64,000 nucleotides of DNA from Gordonia aichiensis NBRC 108223 (GTDB lineage Bacteria > Actinomycetota > Actinomycetes > Mycobacteriales > Mycobacteriaceae). This document shows, in pieces, positions 18,796 through 29,476 of this stretch. The position numbers were made by a program, and so were the translations under genes. Numbering within the stretch: the first letter of the stretch is position 1; each line of letters opens with the position of its first letter. The notes beneath the pieces are model-generated. The model saw only the letters and a program-made list of their open reading frames with translations, made no database searches and was not told the DNA's origin. Where the stretch lies: the NCBI RefSeq assembly GCF_000332975.1, contig NZ_BANR01000006.1:1-64000 (forward strand), written 5' to 3'.

Positions 18796-18996
18796 GGTGA
18801 TGTTCGTGTCTGTCGACGCGAGTCGGCAACGCCGGCTGCGGATGGGGGCCGCGCCGGAATCACGTCGTCGCGGCCGGTAGACGGCGCGCAACGCCGCGCG
18901 CGTAGCATGGGCAGGTGGTGCGCCGTAGTCTTCACGAGGGACTACCGACGCGAGCGAGCGACCCGACACCAGAGGGAATTGAGGCGAGATACCGCT
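18796..18996 (+). promoter_or_regulatory. kgd upstream region: -10 box, short inverted repeat, possible uORF start
   Basis: This 200-nt region before kgd holds TAGCAT (18903-18908), a likely -10 box about 90 nt before the kgd GTG. Six nt after it is a GTG (18915) in another frame that opens a 70-codon frame running past the kgd start and stopping at 19127. GTAGTC and GACTAC (18925-18945) are perfect 6-bp arms with a 9-nt loop in the predicted leader. No clear -35 was found. Confidence 0.4.
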
Positions 18997-21900
18997 GTGA
19001 GCAGTTCGATATCAGATTTCGGACAGAACACGTGGCTGGTCGACGAAATGTACCAGCAATTCAAAGAGGACCCGAACTCGGTCGACCCGAGTTGGCACGA
19101 CCTGCTGAAGAACTATCGGCCCGGTGAGGACGGAGCGCCGTCCAACGGATCGAGCAGCAACGGCAACGCCGCCACGACGACCGGCGCCAACACCACACCT
19201 GCTCAGACCGCGACCGCGAAGTCCGCACCGGAAAAGAAGAACGCACCCGCCACAACGAGCGCGACGAACGGTTCCGGATCGAACAGCAGCAAGAACAACA
19301 GCAAGCCCGCCACCCGTCAGGTGACACTCGACCAGGAGCCGACGCCGCGTCCGGCGGGCAACAACACGCCTGCCCGTGAGTCCACCGCGACCAAGGCGGC
19401 CTCCGGACACAGCGTCGCCAGCCGCGACGGGTCGTCGCGCTCGCAGAAGGCCCCCGCCACCGCAAAAGCCGCGCCGAAGTCGGGCGACGAGCCCGCGGGC
19501 GAGGACACGCAGAAGGTTCTTCGCGGCGCATCGGCGGCCGTCGCGAAGAACATGGCCGCGTCGCTCGAGATCCCGACGGCCACCTCGGTCCGCGCAATTC
19601 CGGCCAAGCTGATGATCGACAACCGCATCGTCGTCAACAATCACCTCGCACGCACGCGCGGCGGCAAGATCAGCTTCACGCACATCCTCGGCTATGCCAT
19701 CGTCCAGGCGATCAAGGCGTTCCCGAACATGAACCGGCACTTCGCCGAGATCGACGGCAAGCCGAACGTGGTGACCCCTGCTCACACCAATCTCGGTCTG
19801 GCGATCGACCTCGTCGGCAAGGACGGCAACCGCTCGCTGGTCGTCGCCGCCATCAAGAACTGCGAGACAATGGGTTTCGCCGAGTTCTACGCCGCCTACC
19901 AGGACATCGTGCGCCGGGCCCGTGACGGCAAGCTCACCGCGGACGACTTCGCAGGCGTCACCATCTCGCTGACCAATCCCGGCACCATCGGGACCGTGCA
20001 CTCGGTGCCGCGCCTGATGAAGAACCAGGGCGCCATCATCGGTGCAGGCGCGATGGAGTACCCGGCGGAGTTCCAGGGTGCCAGTGACGAGCAGATCGCC
20101 GAATTGGGCGTCGGCAAGCTGATGACGCTGACGTCCACCTACGATCACCGGATCATCCAGGGCGCCGAATCCGGCGACTTCCTGCGCAGGATCCACGAAC
20201 TACTCCTCGACGACGCGTTCTACGACGAGCTGTTCACTGCCTTCCACATCCCTTACGAGCCCATCCGGTGGCGTCGCGACATCCCCGCGGGGGCTGTCGA
20301 CAAGAATGCCCGGGTTCTCGAACTGATCGCGGCCTACCGCAACCGCGGCCATCTGATGGCCGACACCGATCCGCTCATGATGGACAGCTACGCGCGGACG
20401 TCACACCCGGATCTCGACATCCTCACCTACGGACTGACCCTCTGGGATCTCGACCGCACCTTCAAGGTCGGCGGTTTCCACGGCCAGGACACGATGAAGC
20501 TGCGCGATGTCCTGTCGATCCTGCGCGACGCATACTGCCGCCACGTCGGCGTCGAGTACACGCACATCCTCGAGCCCGAGCAGCAGCGCTGGGTTCAGGA
20601 GCGTGTCGAGATCAAACACGTCAAGCCGCCGGTCGCCGAGCAGAAGTACATCCTGTCCAAGCTCAATGCCGCCGAGGCCTTCGAGACCTTCCTGCAGACG
20701 AAATACGTTGGGCAGAAGCGCTTCTCGCTCGAGGGCGCGGAGTCCGTGATCCCCATGATGGATGCTGTGATCGACCAGAGCGCCGAGTACTCGCTCGACG
20801 AGGTCGTCATCGGTATGCCCCACCGCGGACGCCTCAACGTGCTCGCGAACATTGTCGGCAAGCCCTACTCGAAGATCTTCACCGAGTTCGAGGGCAACCT
20901 GAACCCCTCGCAAGCCCACGGTTCCGGTGACGTGAAGTACCACCTCGGCGCCGAGGGCAAGTACTACCAGATGTTCGGCGAGAACGAGATCAACGTCTCG
21001 CTCACCGCCAATCCGAGCCACCTCGAGGCGGTTGACCCGGTTCTCGAGGGACTCGTGCGCGCCAAGCAGGATCAGCTGCCAGAAGAGCGTGAATTCTCGA
21101 TTCTTCCGCTCATGCTGCACGGAGACGCTGCATTCGCCGGTCAGGGTGTCGTGGCCGAGACCCTGAACCTCGCGATGCTGCCGGGCTATCGCACCGGTGG
21201 CACCGTGCACATCGTCGTCAACAACCAGGTCGGGTTCACCACCGCACCTGAGCACTCGCGGTCGAGTGAGTACTGCACCGACGTCGCGAAAATGATCGGC
21301 GCGCCGATCTTCCACGTCAACGGCGACGACCCGGAAGCGTGCGTGTGGGTCGCCAAGCTGGCCGTCGACTACCGCGAGACATTCCACAAGGATGTCGTCA
21401 TCGACCTCGTCTGCTTCCGTCGTCGCGGACACAACGAGGGTGACGATCCGTCGATGACACAGCCGGCCATGTACGACGTGATCGACACCAAGCGCGGTGT
21501 GCGCAAGTCCTACACCGAGGCCCTGATCGGTCGTGGAGACATCTCCACCAAGGAGGCCGAGGACGCGCTTCGCGATTACCAGGGGCAGCTCGAACGGGTC
21601 TTCAACGAGGTCAAGGAGCTCGAGAAGTTCACCCCCGAGCCGAGTGAATCGGTGGAGGACGATCAGCCGCTGCCGCAGAAACTCGTGACCGCCGTCGACA
21701 AGTCCGTGCTCGAGCGCATCGGCGATGCCTTCTACGACACCCCCGAGGGCTTCACCCCGCACCCGCGAGTGAAGCCTGTACTCAAGCGGCGCCACGAGAT
21801 GAGCCGTGAGGGTCACGTCGACTGGGCGTTCGCCGAGTTGCTCGCCTTCGGGTCGCTGGTCCTCGAGGGACGCACCGTCCGATTGTCGGGCCAGGACTCG

Positions 21901-22875
21901 CGCCGCGGCACCTTCAGCCAGCGCCACTCGGTGCTCATCGACCGTGAGAACGGCTCGGAGTACACACCTCTCAATCACCTCGCACCGCTCGACGGCGACG
22001 CCGACGAAGAGGGCCGCTTCATGGCCTACGACTCCCCGCTGTCGGAGTTCGCCGTGGTCGGCTACGAGTACGGCTACTCGGTGGGCAACCCCGACGCGCT
22101 CGTTCTCTGGGAGGCGCAGTTCGGCGACTTCGTCAACGGCGCACAGTCGGTGATCGACGAGTTCATCAGTTCGGGTGAGGCCAAGTGGGGACAGCGCTCC
22201 GACGTCGTGCTGCTGCTGCCGCACGGCCATGAGGGCCAGGGTCCCGACCACACCTCCGGCCGCATCGAGCGGTTCCTGCAGCTGTGTGCCGAGGGCTCGA
22301 TGACCGTTGCGCAGCCGTCAACGCCTGCAAGCTATTTCCACCTGCTGCGCCGCCACGTGCTCGATGGGATCAGCCGCCCGCTGATCGTGTTCACACCGAA
22401 GTCGATGCTGCGCAACAAGGCAGCCGTCAGCCCGATCGAGGACTTCACCGACGACAAGTTCCGGTCGGTGATCGACGATCCCAGGTTCTTGAAGGAGAAC
22501 GGAGATCGCGACAAGGTCAAGCGGGTTCTGCTGGTGAGCGGCAAGATCTACTACGAGCTCGCCGCGCGTCGTGAGAAGGAGGGTCGCGACGACATCGCCG
22601 TGGTCCGCGTCGAGCAGCTCTACCCGGTGCCGCATCGTCGTCTGCAGGAAACGCTGGAGAAGTACCCGAACGCCGACGATTTCGTCTGGGTCCAGGATGA
22701 GCCCGCAAACCAGGGCCCGTGGCCGTTCCTCGGCCTGTGGCTGCCCGAGATGCTGCCGAACCTGCTCAAGGGGTTGCGTCGCATCTCACGTCGCCCGATG
22801 TCGGCACCGAGCTCCGGCTCGTCGAAGGTGCATGCCGTCGAGCAACAGGAGATCCTCGACGAGGCGTTCGCCTGA
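18997..22875 (+). CDS. kgd: multifunctional 2-oxoglutarate metabolism enzyme (E1o with E2-like domain)
   Basis: This 1292-residue Kgd/OdhA-type enzyme links 2-oxoglutarate to succinyl-CoA formation or non-oxidative decarboxylation in the TCA cycle. It starts with [15 protein letters not shown] (E1o N-terminal peptide), then a Ser/Thr/Ala/Asn-rich linker (~45-190), a succinyltransferase-like domain (~195-415) with YDHRIIQGA at its active-site loop, and the thiamine-diphosphate E1 region (~430-1292) with [30 protein letters not shown] and [11 protein letters not shown]. There is no lipoyl domain, as known for this family, which uses a lipoyl domain in trans. GTG 18997 matches the usual N-terminus; an upstream in-frame ATG at 18907 is probably spurious. 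A strong terminator follows. Confidence 0.96.
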   Translation: MSSSISDFGQNTWLVDEMYQQFKEDPNSVDPSWHDLLKNYRPGEDGAPSNGSSSNGNAATTTGANTTPAQTATAKSAPEKKNAPATTSATNGSGSNSSKNNSKPATRQVTLDQEPTPRPAGNNTPARESTATKAASGHSVASRDGSSRSQKAPATAKAAPKSGDEPAGEDTQKVLRGASAAVAKNMAASLEIPTATSVRAIPAKLMIDNRIVVNNHLARTRGGKISFTHILGYAIVQAIKAFPNMNRHFAEIDGKPNVVTPAHTNLGLAIDLVGKDGNRSLVVAAIKNCETMGFAEFYAAYQDIVRRARDGKLTADDFAGVTISLTNPGTIGTVHSVPRLMKNQGAIIGAGAMEYPAEFQGASDEQIAELGVGKLMTLTSTYDHRIIQGAESGDFLRRIHELLLDDAFYDELFTAFHIPYEPIRWRRDIPAGAVDKNARVLELIAAYRNRGHLMADTDPLMMDSYARTSHPDLDILTYGLTLWDLDRTFKVGGFHGQDTMKLRDVLSILRDAYCRHVGVEYTHILEPEQQRWVQERVEIKHVKPPVAEQKYILSKLNAAEAFETFLQTKYVGQKRFSLEGAESVIPMMDAVIDQSAEYSLDEVVIGMPHRGRLNVLANIVGKPYSKIFTEFEGNLNPSQAHGSGDVKYHLGAEGKYYQMFGENEINVSLTANPSHLEAVDPVLEGLVRAKQDQLPEEREFSILPLMLHGDAAFAGQGVVAETLNLAMLPGYRTGGTVHIVVNNQVGFTTAPEHSRSSEYCTDVAKMIGAPIFHVNGDDPEACVWVAKLAVDYRETFHKDVVIDLVCFRRRGHNEGDDPSMTQPAMYDVIDTKRGVRKSYTEALIGRGDISTKEAEDALRDYQGQLERVFNEVKELEKFTPEPSESVEDDQPLPQKLVTAVDKSVLERIGDAFYDTPEGFTPHPRVKPVLKRRHEMSREGHVDWAFAELLAFGSLVLEGRTVRLSGQDSRRGTFSQRHSVLIDRENGSEYTPLNHLAPLDGDADEEGRFMAYDSPLSEFAVVGYEYGYSVGNPDALVLWEAQFGDFVNGAQSVIDEFISSGEAKWGQRSDVVLLLPHGHEGQGPDHTSGRIERFLQLCAEGSMTVAQPSTPASYFHLLRRHVLDGISRPLIVFTPKSMLRNKAAVSPIEDFTDDKFRSVIDDPRFLKENGDRDKVKRVLLVSGKIYYELAARREKEGRDDIAVVRVEQLYPVPHRRLQETLEKYPNADDFVWVQDEPANQGPWPFLGLWLPEMLPNLLKGLRRISRRPMSAPSSGSSKVHAVEQQEILDEAFA

Positions 22876-22895
22876 CGGACGCGTCGCACTGACAC

Positions 22896-22927
22896 GAAGG
22901 GCCGTACCCATTCGGGTGCGGCCCTTC
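22896..22927. terminator. bidirectional intrinsic terminator after kgd
   Basis: A 14-bp stem (GAAGGGCCG/CGGCCCTTC extended by five more pairs, one of them G-U) closes an ATTC loop and is followed by TGCTGTTTT. It lies 20 nt after the kgd stop and 60 nt before the end of the convergent glycosyltransferase gene, so it can stop both. Confidence 0.9.
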
Positions 22928-22989
22928 TGCTGTTTTCATAGCGGAAGCTCGTTCTGTCGAGGAGCAGTCTGTCTGCGCAGGGCTGTCCC

Positions 22990-24297
22990 TCAGGCGAACG
23001 CGAGGCTACGGCACAGGTGGGCTTCGCAGATCTGCGCCGCGGCGTCGACAGCTTCCCGCGGATCGGTCATCCGCGATGCGAGATCACGCGCGGCCTCGCG
23101 CGTGGATCGGCTCGTCACCACCGCGACCCCCAGGGCACAGTCGTCATCGGTCATCGAGGCCAACCTCCACCCGGCCCCGACGCCGAGGGCGGTGACGCGG
23201 GCAGCCCAGAACGGCTGCTCGGCCGTCACCGCGCACACCATCGTGGGTAAACCGGCGCGCAGCGTGGAGCCGGTGGTTCCGGCTCCGCCGTGATGGATCG
23301 CGGCAGCGCACCGAGGCAGTACCGCAGCGTGATCGAGCGCACCGACGACGTACACATCCGGGTCCGCCCGCGCGGCACCGTCGTAGTCGGACGCCGACAC
23401 CAGGCACCGCTGTCCGGTGCCCCGCACGGCACGGATGATCCTGTCGAGAGTGACGACGGGGTCGGGGAGGGTCATGCTGCCGAAGGTGACGAAGACCGGC
23501 GGAGTTCCAGCATCGAGCCACTCCCCGAGATCCTCATCGCTGCCGCCGGTTTCACTGATGAACGCTCTGGATTGTGCCGGAAGGTCGAGGAAGCCGACGA
23601 TCGGCTTGATCGGACCCCACTCGCGCTCCAAGTCGCGCGCGAGTGCCCGGTCATAGGCCTGGATCGCGACGATGCCACGATGTTCCAGCCGCCTCGGTAG
23701 CGGTCCCCGTGCAGCTGGGAGATCGAGTCGACGACGAAATCTGTTCTCGTTCCAGCTCGTAGCCAGCCAGGTGAGGCGATCGGCGATACGCCACGATCGG
23801 CGCTTCCACCGTGCCGACCATCGGTCGGTCAGCCCGGGTATCGCACCGAACACTGCATTCTCCGACATCGGCGCGAATCGCAGCACCACCAACGACGCCC
23901 CGAGCCTTTCCGAGAGCGCCAGACAGCGGTCCTGACACAGCGGTGCCGCCACGATGAGATCGACAATGGCGAGCGGAGCACCAGGATCGACGAATGCGTC
24001 GGCGAGGGAATCATCGAAGGCAGTGAACCCTTGCCGGATCGTGGAGAGCGCGAAGCGTACGCGCGCAACGGGATTGCTTCGACGCGCCGCCTCCGCGTCC
24101 GACGACGACCACGCGGCATGAGTGTCGAGACCGATCTCCACGGTCCGCAGCCCCACGGACCTGGAGAGTGCAGCGAGATTGGGCGGAACCGCGACGTCGA
24201 TCCGATGGCCGCGCGCCTGCAGTTCGAGCGCCAGCGCGAGGCCGGGCTGCACGTCGCCGCGGCTTCCGTAGAGCACGACCGCGATGTGCGCGCTCAC
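22990..24297 (-). CDS. GT-B glycosyltransferase, UGT/MGT (GT1) family
   Basis: This 435-residue glycosyltransferase uses a nucleotide sugar to glycosylate a lipid or small-molecule acceptor. The N-terminal half begins VSAHIAVVLYGSRGDVQPG, the typical donor/acceptor loop of the family. The C-terminal donor domain has VFVTFGSM and the sugar-nucleotide motif HHGGAGTTGSTLRAG (~337) followed by P-Q-F-A. GTG 24297 overlaps the previous stop (GTGA) and gives the expected short N-terminus. It resembles the glycosyltransferases of mycobacterial glycopeptidolipid loci. It is third in a minus-strand operon after two PapA-like genes, which points to glycosylation of the same product. Donor and acceptor are unknown. 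Confidence 0.88.
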   Translation of the reverse strand: MSAHIAVVLYGSRGDVQPGLALALELQARGHRIDVAVPPNLAALSRSVGLRTVEIGLDTHAAWSSSDAEAARRSNPVARVRFALSTIRQGFTAFDDSLADAFVDPGAPLAIVDLIVAAPLCQDRCLALSERLGASLVVLRFAPMSENAVFGAIPGLTDRWSARWKRRSWRIADRLTWLATSWNENRFRRRLDLPAARGPLPRRLEHRGIVAIQAYDRALARDLEREWGPIKPIVGFLDLPAQSRAFISETGGSDEDLGEWLDAGTPPVFVTFGSMTLPDPVVTLDRIIRAVRGTGQRCLVSASDYDGAARADPDVYVVGALDHAAVLPRCAAAIHHGGAGTTGSTLRAGLPTMVCAVTAEQPFWAARVTALGVGAGWRLASMTDDDCALGVAVVTSRSTREAARDLASRMTDPREAVDAAAQICEAHLCRSLAFA

Positions 24298-25730
24298 CAG
24301 AACCGGTGCTCCAGTCGCCACGCCGTCAGTTCACGATCGATCATGGCGCGCAGTGCCTCCGGGTCGCCGAAGTGGTCGGGGTGAATGCCAAAGAACGTCA
24401 ACGTCACCCGCGAGCCGTACTCGGCGGCCCAGGCTGCGACCGCTGGACCGCGCTCCCGCCGGTGCTGGAGCGGTAGCCCGGACGCCAGTGCGCGTACCGC
24501 GAATCCCGAGGCCGTCGAGTCGCCGAGCCGTAGTACAGCGTCGGGTACGCGGCCGAGATTCGACACCGTGGTGTCGGGGCCGGGGACCGATCGCATCATC
24601 GAGGCGATGACACGACGCGGGAGCAGTCGCACGACAGGCTGTAGGTTGTCGGCAACCTGTTGCTGTCGGTGTGCGGCGTAGTCGCCGAATGCGGCCTTGC
24701 TCAGTGCACGAATATCTGCGAGGCTTTCGCCCGGTGCGACCAGGCGCTGCAGCCGAATCCATACTCCGCCAGAGGCATTGGCCCGCTGATCGCTGTCGCC
24801 GTCGCGGGTGCTCACGGCGATGCACACGCGCATCTCGTCGTCGACCGGTAGCCCGGAACCGGCGACGATACCCGCGAGCAGTGCGGTGAACAGACTGTTG
24901 GCCGTCCCACCGTGCGCGCGCGCACACTCATCCCAGGCTGCGCGGTCGACGTCGACGATCGCGAGCGTGGTGTCCGGGCCGGGACGGTCGGTGAGCTCAC
25001 TCGACGAGGACGCACCCTTCGGAGGTTTCGTGCGCGAGCCCGTCGACGCTGACCGCTGATCTCGTCGCTGCTGCCACGCCGCCCGCACGAGGACCCCTGC
25101 CGATCGGGCTGCCGCGCGCAGTTGGCCCACCGCGTCCGCGATGTCTTCGCGAACTGCTCGACGTCGACCGACCGCCGTCGAATCATGCAGTATTGCAGTA
25201 TGTTCCGATAGTGCTGCCTCGAGCGCGGTGAACAGCCCGTGCCCATCGGCGACCATATGCGAGACGACGAGTGACACCACCCGGCGTCCGGTGGGCGTCG
25301 TGGCCGAATCCAATCGCCACCCGCGTCCGGATACCGGTTCGATACCGGAGTCACGCACGCGGGCGTCTGCCCACTGCGAGATGGCGTCATCGCAGATCGT
25401 GGCATCGTCATCACCGGCCGCAGGCAGCGACGAGCGGACCCATCGGTGCCGGGCAGCCGGAATGCGGTTGCGCAACACCATGCGATGCAGGGACCCGCGC
25501 GCCAGGCCCGCACGTAGCTCCGCCACAGCGTCGGCACCTGGATCGTCGTCGAACACCCACAGATATTGAATCGGTGAGCCTATGCCGAAGAGGTCCTGGG
25601 CGAGCAGGTACGCCTCGTCGGGCCCGGTCACGCGTAGTGCGGGTGCGTGCGAATCGACGGGCGCCGACGCCTGCCGCTGCGTCGTCGCGGTAGTGGTGGT
25701 CGTGCTTGTGCTTGTGGTTGTGGCGGCCAT
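24294..25730 (-). CDS. PapA/condensation-domain-like acyltransferase (subgroup A)
   Basis: The 478-residue two-lobed protein is of the condensation/PapA/wax-synthase CoA-dependent acyltransferase superfamily. The active-site motif reads SHMVADGHG (~158): the catalytic second His and the Asp of HHxxxDG are kept, while the first His is Ser. Later blocks NSLFTALLAG, RANASGGVWIRL, LQPVVRLLPRR and VSNLGRVPDAVL are shared with its upstream neighbour, so the two are paralogues. A Thr/Ser run follows the start (residues 5-20). ATG 25730 is 4 nt after AGGAG and 8 nt after the previous stop. The expected role is O-acylation of a sugar or lipid hydroxyl; the substrate is unknown. Confidence 0.75.
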   Translation of the reverse strand: MAATTTSTSTTTTTATTQRQASAPVDSHAPALRVTGPDEAYLLAQDLFGIGSPIQYLWVFDDDPGADAVAELRAGLARGSLHRMVLRNRIPAARHRWVRSSLPAAGDDDATICDDAISQWADARVRDSGIEPVSGRGWRLDSATTPTGRRVVSLVVSHMVADGHGLFTALEAALSEHTAILHDSTAVGRRRAVREDIADAVGQLRAAARSAGVLVRAAWQQRRDQRSASTGSRTKPPKGASSSSELTDRPGPDTTLAIVDVDRAAWDECARAHGGTANSLFTALLAGIVAGSGLPVDDEMRVCIAVSTRDGDSDQRANASGGVWIRLQRLVAPGESLADIRALSKAAFGDYAAHRQQQVADNLQPVVRLLPRRVIASMMRSVPGPDTTVSNLGRVPDAVLRLGDSTASGFAVRALASGLPLQHRRERGPAVAAWAAEYGSRVTLTFFGIHPDHFGDPEALRAMIDRELTAWRLEHRFW

Positions 25731-25738
25731 CATTCTCC

Positions 25739-27166
25739 TCACCAGATGTCGGATGTCGTCAGCCCCCACGCGGCCAGCTCATCGGCAAGCAGCGCACGCA
25801 GGGCCTTGTCGTCGGCGAACACCGACTCGTCGAATGCGAGAACACTGAAGGTCACCTGGTCGGATGTTCGCAGCAACCAGGACTGGACACCGTCGCCGAA
25901 ACGGTGGCTCCGCGCAGGATCGACACCCTGTGCCATCCCGCGGAAGGCGAGGCGACGTGCGCGATGTCCACCGACGTCGAGCACTGCGTCGTCGACGTCG
26001 CCGAGATTGGATACGACGGCATCCGGCATGCCTGACCCGGACGCTGCCGCCGACACCAGCAGTCGCGGCGGAAGAAGCCACACGAGTGGTTGAAGGTGTG
26101 CGGTGGACGCACGTAGGCCGTCGGCGAGGCGCGTGTACGCGTCCTTGCACGCGGCCCGGATGTCTGAGAGGTCCCCCGACGGCACCGGATCGCCGGTGAG
26201 GATGATCGAGACGCCCGCGGTGGCGTTGGCGCGGTTGTCGTCGGAACCACTCCGCCGGTCAACGGGGACACCCACTTTCAGAGGAACCCCGCTCGGTGCG
26301 TAGCCACCGGACCTGAGCAGACCCGCGATGACGGCGATGAACAGGGTGTTGGGTGTGCCGCCGTGGCTGGTGGCCACCGCGTCCCACTCGCGTGCCGACA
26401 CCGTCACCGTCGCCCATCGGGGTGCGGCAGACGGGGCGCGAGTGGCCGGGGCCGGTCGCGGCGGACGCGGGTCCCAGGTCGAAGCGGAGCCCCCTCGTCG
26501 ACGCCGGGCCGCACGGACGAGACCGACCGTCGACGCCCGCACCTGCCGCAGCGCATCGAACGCGTCGGCCACAACGGTGGGAGGCCGCGCTGTGGAAAGC
26601 TCTGCCGCCACCTCGTCACCGTCGGACGCCAGCGCGAGGCGGGCAGATGTGACAAGGCCGCGACCGTCGGTCACCAGGTGCAGCGCACACAGCGACAGCA
26701 CCGTGTCGCCCGACTCGGTCACCGCTGCCCGTAGCTGCCAGCACCGACCGGCCTGCGCATCGAGCGCCGCGTGAGCGAGTGTGTCGGTCGCCCAGCGATG
26801 CGTTTCGGACGACGGGACGCGTTCGACGTCGACGACTGGTGCCAGTACTCCCCCGGCGCTCACCCAACTCGGTCGAGCGCCCGCCACGCGCGGCACAATG
26901 ACCCTGCGGTGTAGGGCGCCACGCGCGAGACGGTCGGCAAACGCGGTGATGACTGCGGGGTCGAGAACACCGGGGATCTCCCACGTCAGTTGCAGCACGA
27001 CCGACCAGCCGAGTCCGCGATCCAACAGCCAGTAGGTGGCGTCCTCGTCGGCGAGGCGCGGCGCGGCGCGTGACGTACGCCCGTGCGGCGACGATGTGCG
27101 AGCGCCGACCGCGTCGTGCGCCGCCGCTTCTCGCTGTGCCGTGGTTTCTCGTTGCGCTGTGGTCAT
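25739..27166 (-). CDS. PapA/condensation-domain-like acyltransferase (subgroup A)
   Basis: The 475-residue paralogue of the following gene has the active-site motif LHLVTDGRG (~164), with the first His of HHxxxDG replaced by Leu. NTLFIAVIAG, RANATAGVSIIL, LQPLVWLLPPR and VSNLGDVDDAVL mirror the neighbour. The first ~35 residues are low-complexity (TTAQRE repeated) and probably disordered. ATG 27166 has GGAGG 8 nt upstream. It is the first gene of the operon with the second acyltransferase and a GT-B transferase, and divergent from another GT-B gene across about 110 nt, so the two arms are probably co-regulated. The role is acyl transfer by family; substrate unknown. Confidence 0.75.
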   Translation of the reverse strand: MTTAQRETTAQREAAAHDAVGARTSSPHGRTSRAAPRLADEDATYWLLDRGLGWSVVLQLTWEIPGVLDPAVITAFADRLARGALHRRVIVPRVAGARPSWVSAGGVLAPVVDVERVPSSETHRWATDTLAHAALDAQAGRCWQLRAAVTESGDTVLSLCALHLVTDGRGLVTSARLALASDGDEVAAELSTARPPTVVADAFDALRQVRASTVGLVRAARRRRGGSASTWDPRPPRPAPATRAPSAAPRWATVTVSAREWDAVATSHGGTPNTLFIAVIAGLLRSGGYAPSGVPLKVGVPVDRRSGSDDNRANATAGVSIILTGDPVPSGDLSDIRAACKDAYTRLADGLRASTAHLQPLVWLLPPRLLVSAAASGSGMPDAVVSNLGDVDDAVLDVGGHRARRLAFRGMAQGVDPARSHRFGDGVQSWLLRTSDQVTFSVLAFDESVFADDKALRALLADELAAWGLTTSDIW

Positions 27167-27279
27167 GTCGTCGACCTCCGATGTGATCGTGGGCGCGAGA
27201 GTGCTGCAACAGGAGGCGGTGTGCGTAGGATCAGACTCATCGACGACGTGGCGAACCCCGCCGGATGGAGAACGCGATA

Positions 27280-28566
27280 GTGCGAATAGTGTTGGCGGTC
27301 AACGGAAGCCGTGGTGACGCACAGCCTGCTGTCGCACTCGGGACCGAACTGCTCGAGCGAGGTCACGACGTCGCACTGGCGCTGCCGCCCGACCTCGTCG
27401 ACTTCGGCCGCGGGGCAGGCATGACCACAGAATCCTATGGCGGGCAGACCCGCGAACTCCTCGACTCCGACCTCGTCCACTCCGACCTCAAGTCGCGCAA
27501 TCCCCTGCGGCGGTTGCGTGCCATCTCCGAGATCAGCGTACGGGGCGGTCGCGAGATGCAGCAGCAACTGCTCGATCTGACCGAAGGCGCCGACGCCGTC
27601 GTTGCCACGAGCGCCGGGCAGGAACGCGCCCACAACGTGGCGCAGGTACGCAACATCCCCCACATTCCGCTTCACTATTGCCCGATACGCCCCAACCGCA
27701 GAACCTCGCTGCTCACCCAGTTCGGGATCGAGGGTCCGCGCTGGCTCAACCTGTGGAGTTGGCGATTCGTCGAGCACGCGCTGTGGCTCGCGACGCGTCG
27801 TGCGGAGAACACGCTGCGTGCCGACATCGGACTTCGCCCCGCCACCGCGCCCTACGCGACTCAGATCGCTGCAACCGGTGTACCGGAGATCCAGGCATAC
27901 GATCCGTTGTTGTTCGATGGCCTTGCGGCCGAATGGAATCGACGTCGCCCGCTGGTCGGGTTCTTCGATCTTGGCGCCGCCCAGCGCGCTGGTGTCGGCG
28001 ACAGAGGACTCGACGACGACCTGCGCGCGTGGATCGACGCGGGAGATCGGCCTGTCTATGTCGGTTTCGGCAGTATGATGCCGCGTGATCCCGACCGCCT
28101 GGCAGTTGCTTTCGGCGAGGCGGCAGCGCGAGTGGGAGTGCGCCTCCTCGTCTCGGGCGGATGGAGCGGCTTCATGTCGGGCACTGAGACGCTCGCAACC
28201 GAGAACATCCGGGTGGTCGGCCATATCGATCACGGCAGCGTCCTTCCGCTGTGCCGCGCGGCCGTACACCACGGCGGCGCAGGCTCACTCGCGGCGGGTT
28301 TACGGGCAGGCCTGCCGACTCTCGTCACGTGGTTCGGTGCGGACCAACCGATCTGGGGCCACGCGGTCTCGACATCGGGCATCGGAGCAACCATCCCCGT
28401 CTCGCGCGTGACGGCCGACCATCTCACGGCCGCCTTCGCCACATTGCTCTCACCCGAGGTTGCGCGCAAGGCAGCCCTCGTGTCCCGTGCCATGATCAGC
28501 CCCGGCGAGGCCGTCACCACCGCGGCCGATATCATCACCGACGTCATCGCCGACTCACGGAAGTAG
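27280..28566 (+). CDS. GT-B glycosyltransferase, UGT/MGT (GT1) family
   Basis: This 428-residue enzyme begins VRIVLAVNGSRGDAQPAVALG, the same N-terminal signature as the GT-B enzyme of the opposite operon. The donor domain has VYVGFGSMM and HHGGAGSLAAGLRAG (~330), then GADQPIWG. GTG 27280 is preferred over the in-frame ATG at 27265 because GGAG lies 9 nt upstream and the protein then starts at the conserved strand. A TAGGAT -10 box at 27226-27231 would give a short leader. Its last 12 nt overlap the end of the convergent GT2 gene. Two GT-B enzymes in the cluster suggest a product with at least two sugars added by such enzymes. Confidence 0.87.
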   Translation: MRIVLAVNGSRGDAQPAVALGTELLERGHDVALALPPDLVDFGRGAGMTTESYGGQTRELLDSDLVHSDLKSRNPLRRLRAISEISVRGGREMQQQLLDLTEGADAVVATSAGQERAHNVAQVRNIPHIPLHYCPIRPNRRTSLLTQFGIEGPRWLNLWSWRFVEHALWLATRRAENTLRADIGLRPATAPYATQIAATGVPEIQAYDPLLFDGLAAEWNRRRPLVGFFDLGAAQRAGVGDRGLDDDLRAWIDAGDRPVYVGFGSMMPRDPDRLAVAFGEAAARVGVRLLVSGGWSGFMSGTETLATENIRVVGHIDHGSVLPLCRAAVHHGGAGSLAAGLRAGLPTLVTWFGADQPIWGHAVSTSGIGATIPVSRVTADHLTAAFATLLSPEVARKAALVSRAMISPGEAVTTAADIITDVIADSRK

Positions 28567-29475
28567 CCGATCGGCGCGCTGACGCAGCAGATTTCGCACA
28601 TCGAATCCGCCGGTCTCGGGATCGTAGGAACGCAGCAGCACCAGTCGCGCGGCGTGAAGAGCAGTCAGCGCAGGCAGGTAGACCATCGCCGCTCCGAGCG
28701 CCAGACCGTACCGCTTGTGCAACGCAAAGGTTCGCGGCAGGAAACTCATGTAGGTCACGAACGACGACATCCCGGTTTCCATACGTCGCGGCGAGACCCC
28801 GACCGTCAACGCGGGGAGGAACGCGTTACGGCCGCCGGTGTCCTGAACGCATAGACCCATATCGACATCCTCGAAGATGTCGCGGCGCATGCTCACGCGG
28901 TCACGGATCCGACCCCAGACCTCGCGCCGCACAATCATATTCGAGCCGTGCAGGACGGGGATCTCCGACGGCTCGCGGACCTCCCGGTCGCGATTGAGTG
29001 GATGCAGCCTGATCTTCCACTTGTCGAAACGTCCGTCGAATGGCACGCCGTACGCCTCACCACGACCGCACAGCGCCGACCACGTCTGCGCGTCATCGGC
29101 GGCGAAGAAACCGACAATGGTCTTCGCCCACCTGTCACCGACTCTGGTATCGGCGTCGATACGAGCGACCAGATCCCCGGTGGCAGCGTCCATTCCGGCA
29201 TTGCGCGCGTACACGAGTCCCTGCCGAGACTCGCTGATGAGACGGATCTGCGGATACTCCTCCGCCAGTGTCGCGACGATGTCGGGTCCGCGATCGGTGC
29301 TGTTGTTGTCCACGACGACGATCTCGTGGATGTCGTCGATCTGCGCGCACAGTCGTCCGAGGCACTCACCGATGGTCGACTCCTCGTCGAAGACCGGAAC
29401 GACGACCGACAAGGTGAGCATCCCCGTCCTGTCGGATCGTCGCGCGTCGGGAGCAGCAAGCGGTGTCAGTGTCAT
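28555..29475 (-). CDS. family 2 (GT-A) glycosyltransferase
   Basis: This 306-residue GT2 enzyme has the GT-A nucleotide-binding start VVPVFDEESTIGECL, VVDNNSTDRGPDI, GLVYARNAGMDAATGD and the metal-binding ARIDADTRV as its DXD motif. Residues near the C-terminus (AMVYLPALTALHAARL) are hydrophobic and may associate with the membrane. ATG 29475 has GGAG 8 nt upstream, and drrB ends 1 nt before that start region, so it is the third gene of a drrA-drrB-GT2 operon. Linkage to an exporter suggests a cytoplasmic-face transferase acting on the exported lipid. Donor sugar unknown. Confidence 0.87.
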   Translation of the reverse strand: MTLTPLAAPDARRSDRTGMLTLSVVVPVFDEESTIGECLGRLCAQIDDIHEIVVVDNNSTDRGPDIVATLAEEYPQIRLISESRQGLVYARNAGMDAATGDLVARIDADTRVGDRWAKTIVGFFAADDAQTWSALCGRGEAYGVPFDGRFDKWKIRLHPLNRDREVREPSEIPVLHGSNMIVRREVWGRIRDRVSMRRDIFEDVDMGLCVQDTGGRNAFLPALTVGVSPRRMETGMSSFVTYMSFLPRTFALHKRYGLALGAAMVYLPALTALHAARLVLLRSYDPETGGFDVRNLLRQRADRLLP

Positions 29476-29476
29476 G

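Noticed and set aside
20401-22251. Long open frame antisense to kgd
   Set aside because: High-GC shadow frame: the opposite strand encodes unmistakable Kgd motifs throughout.
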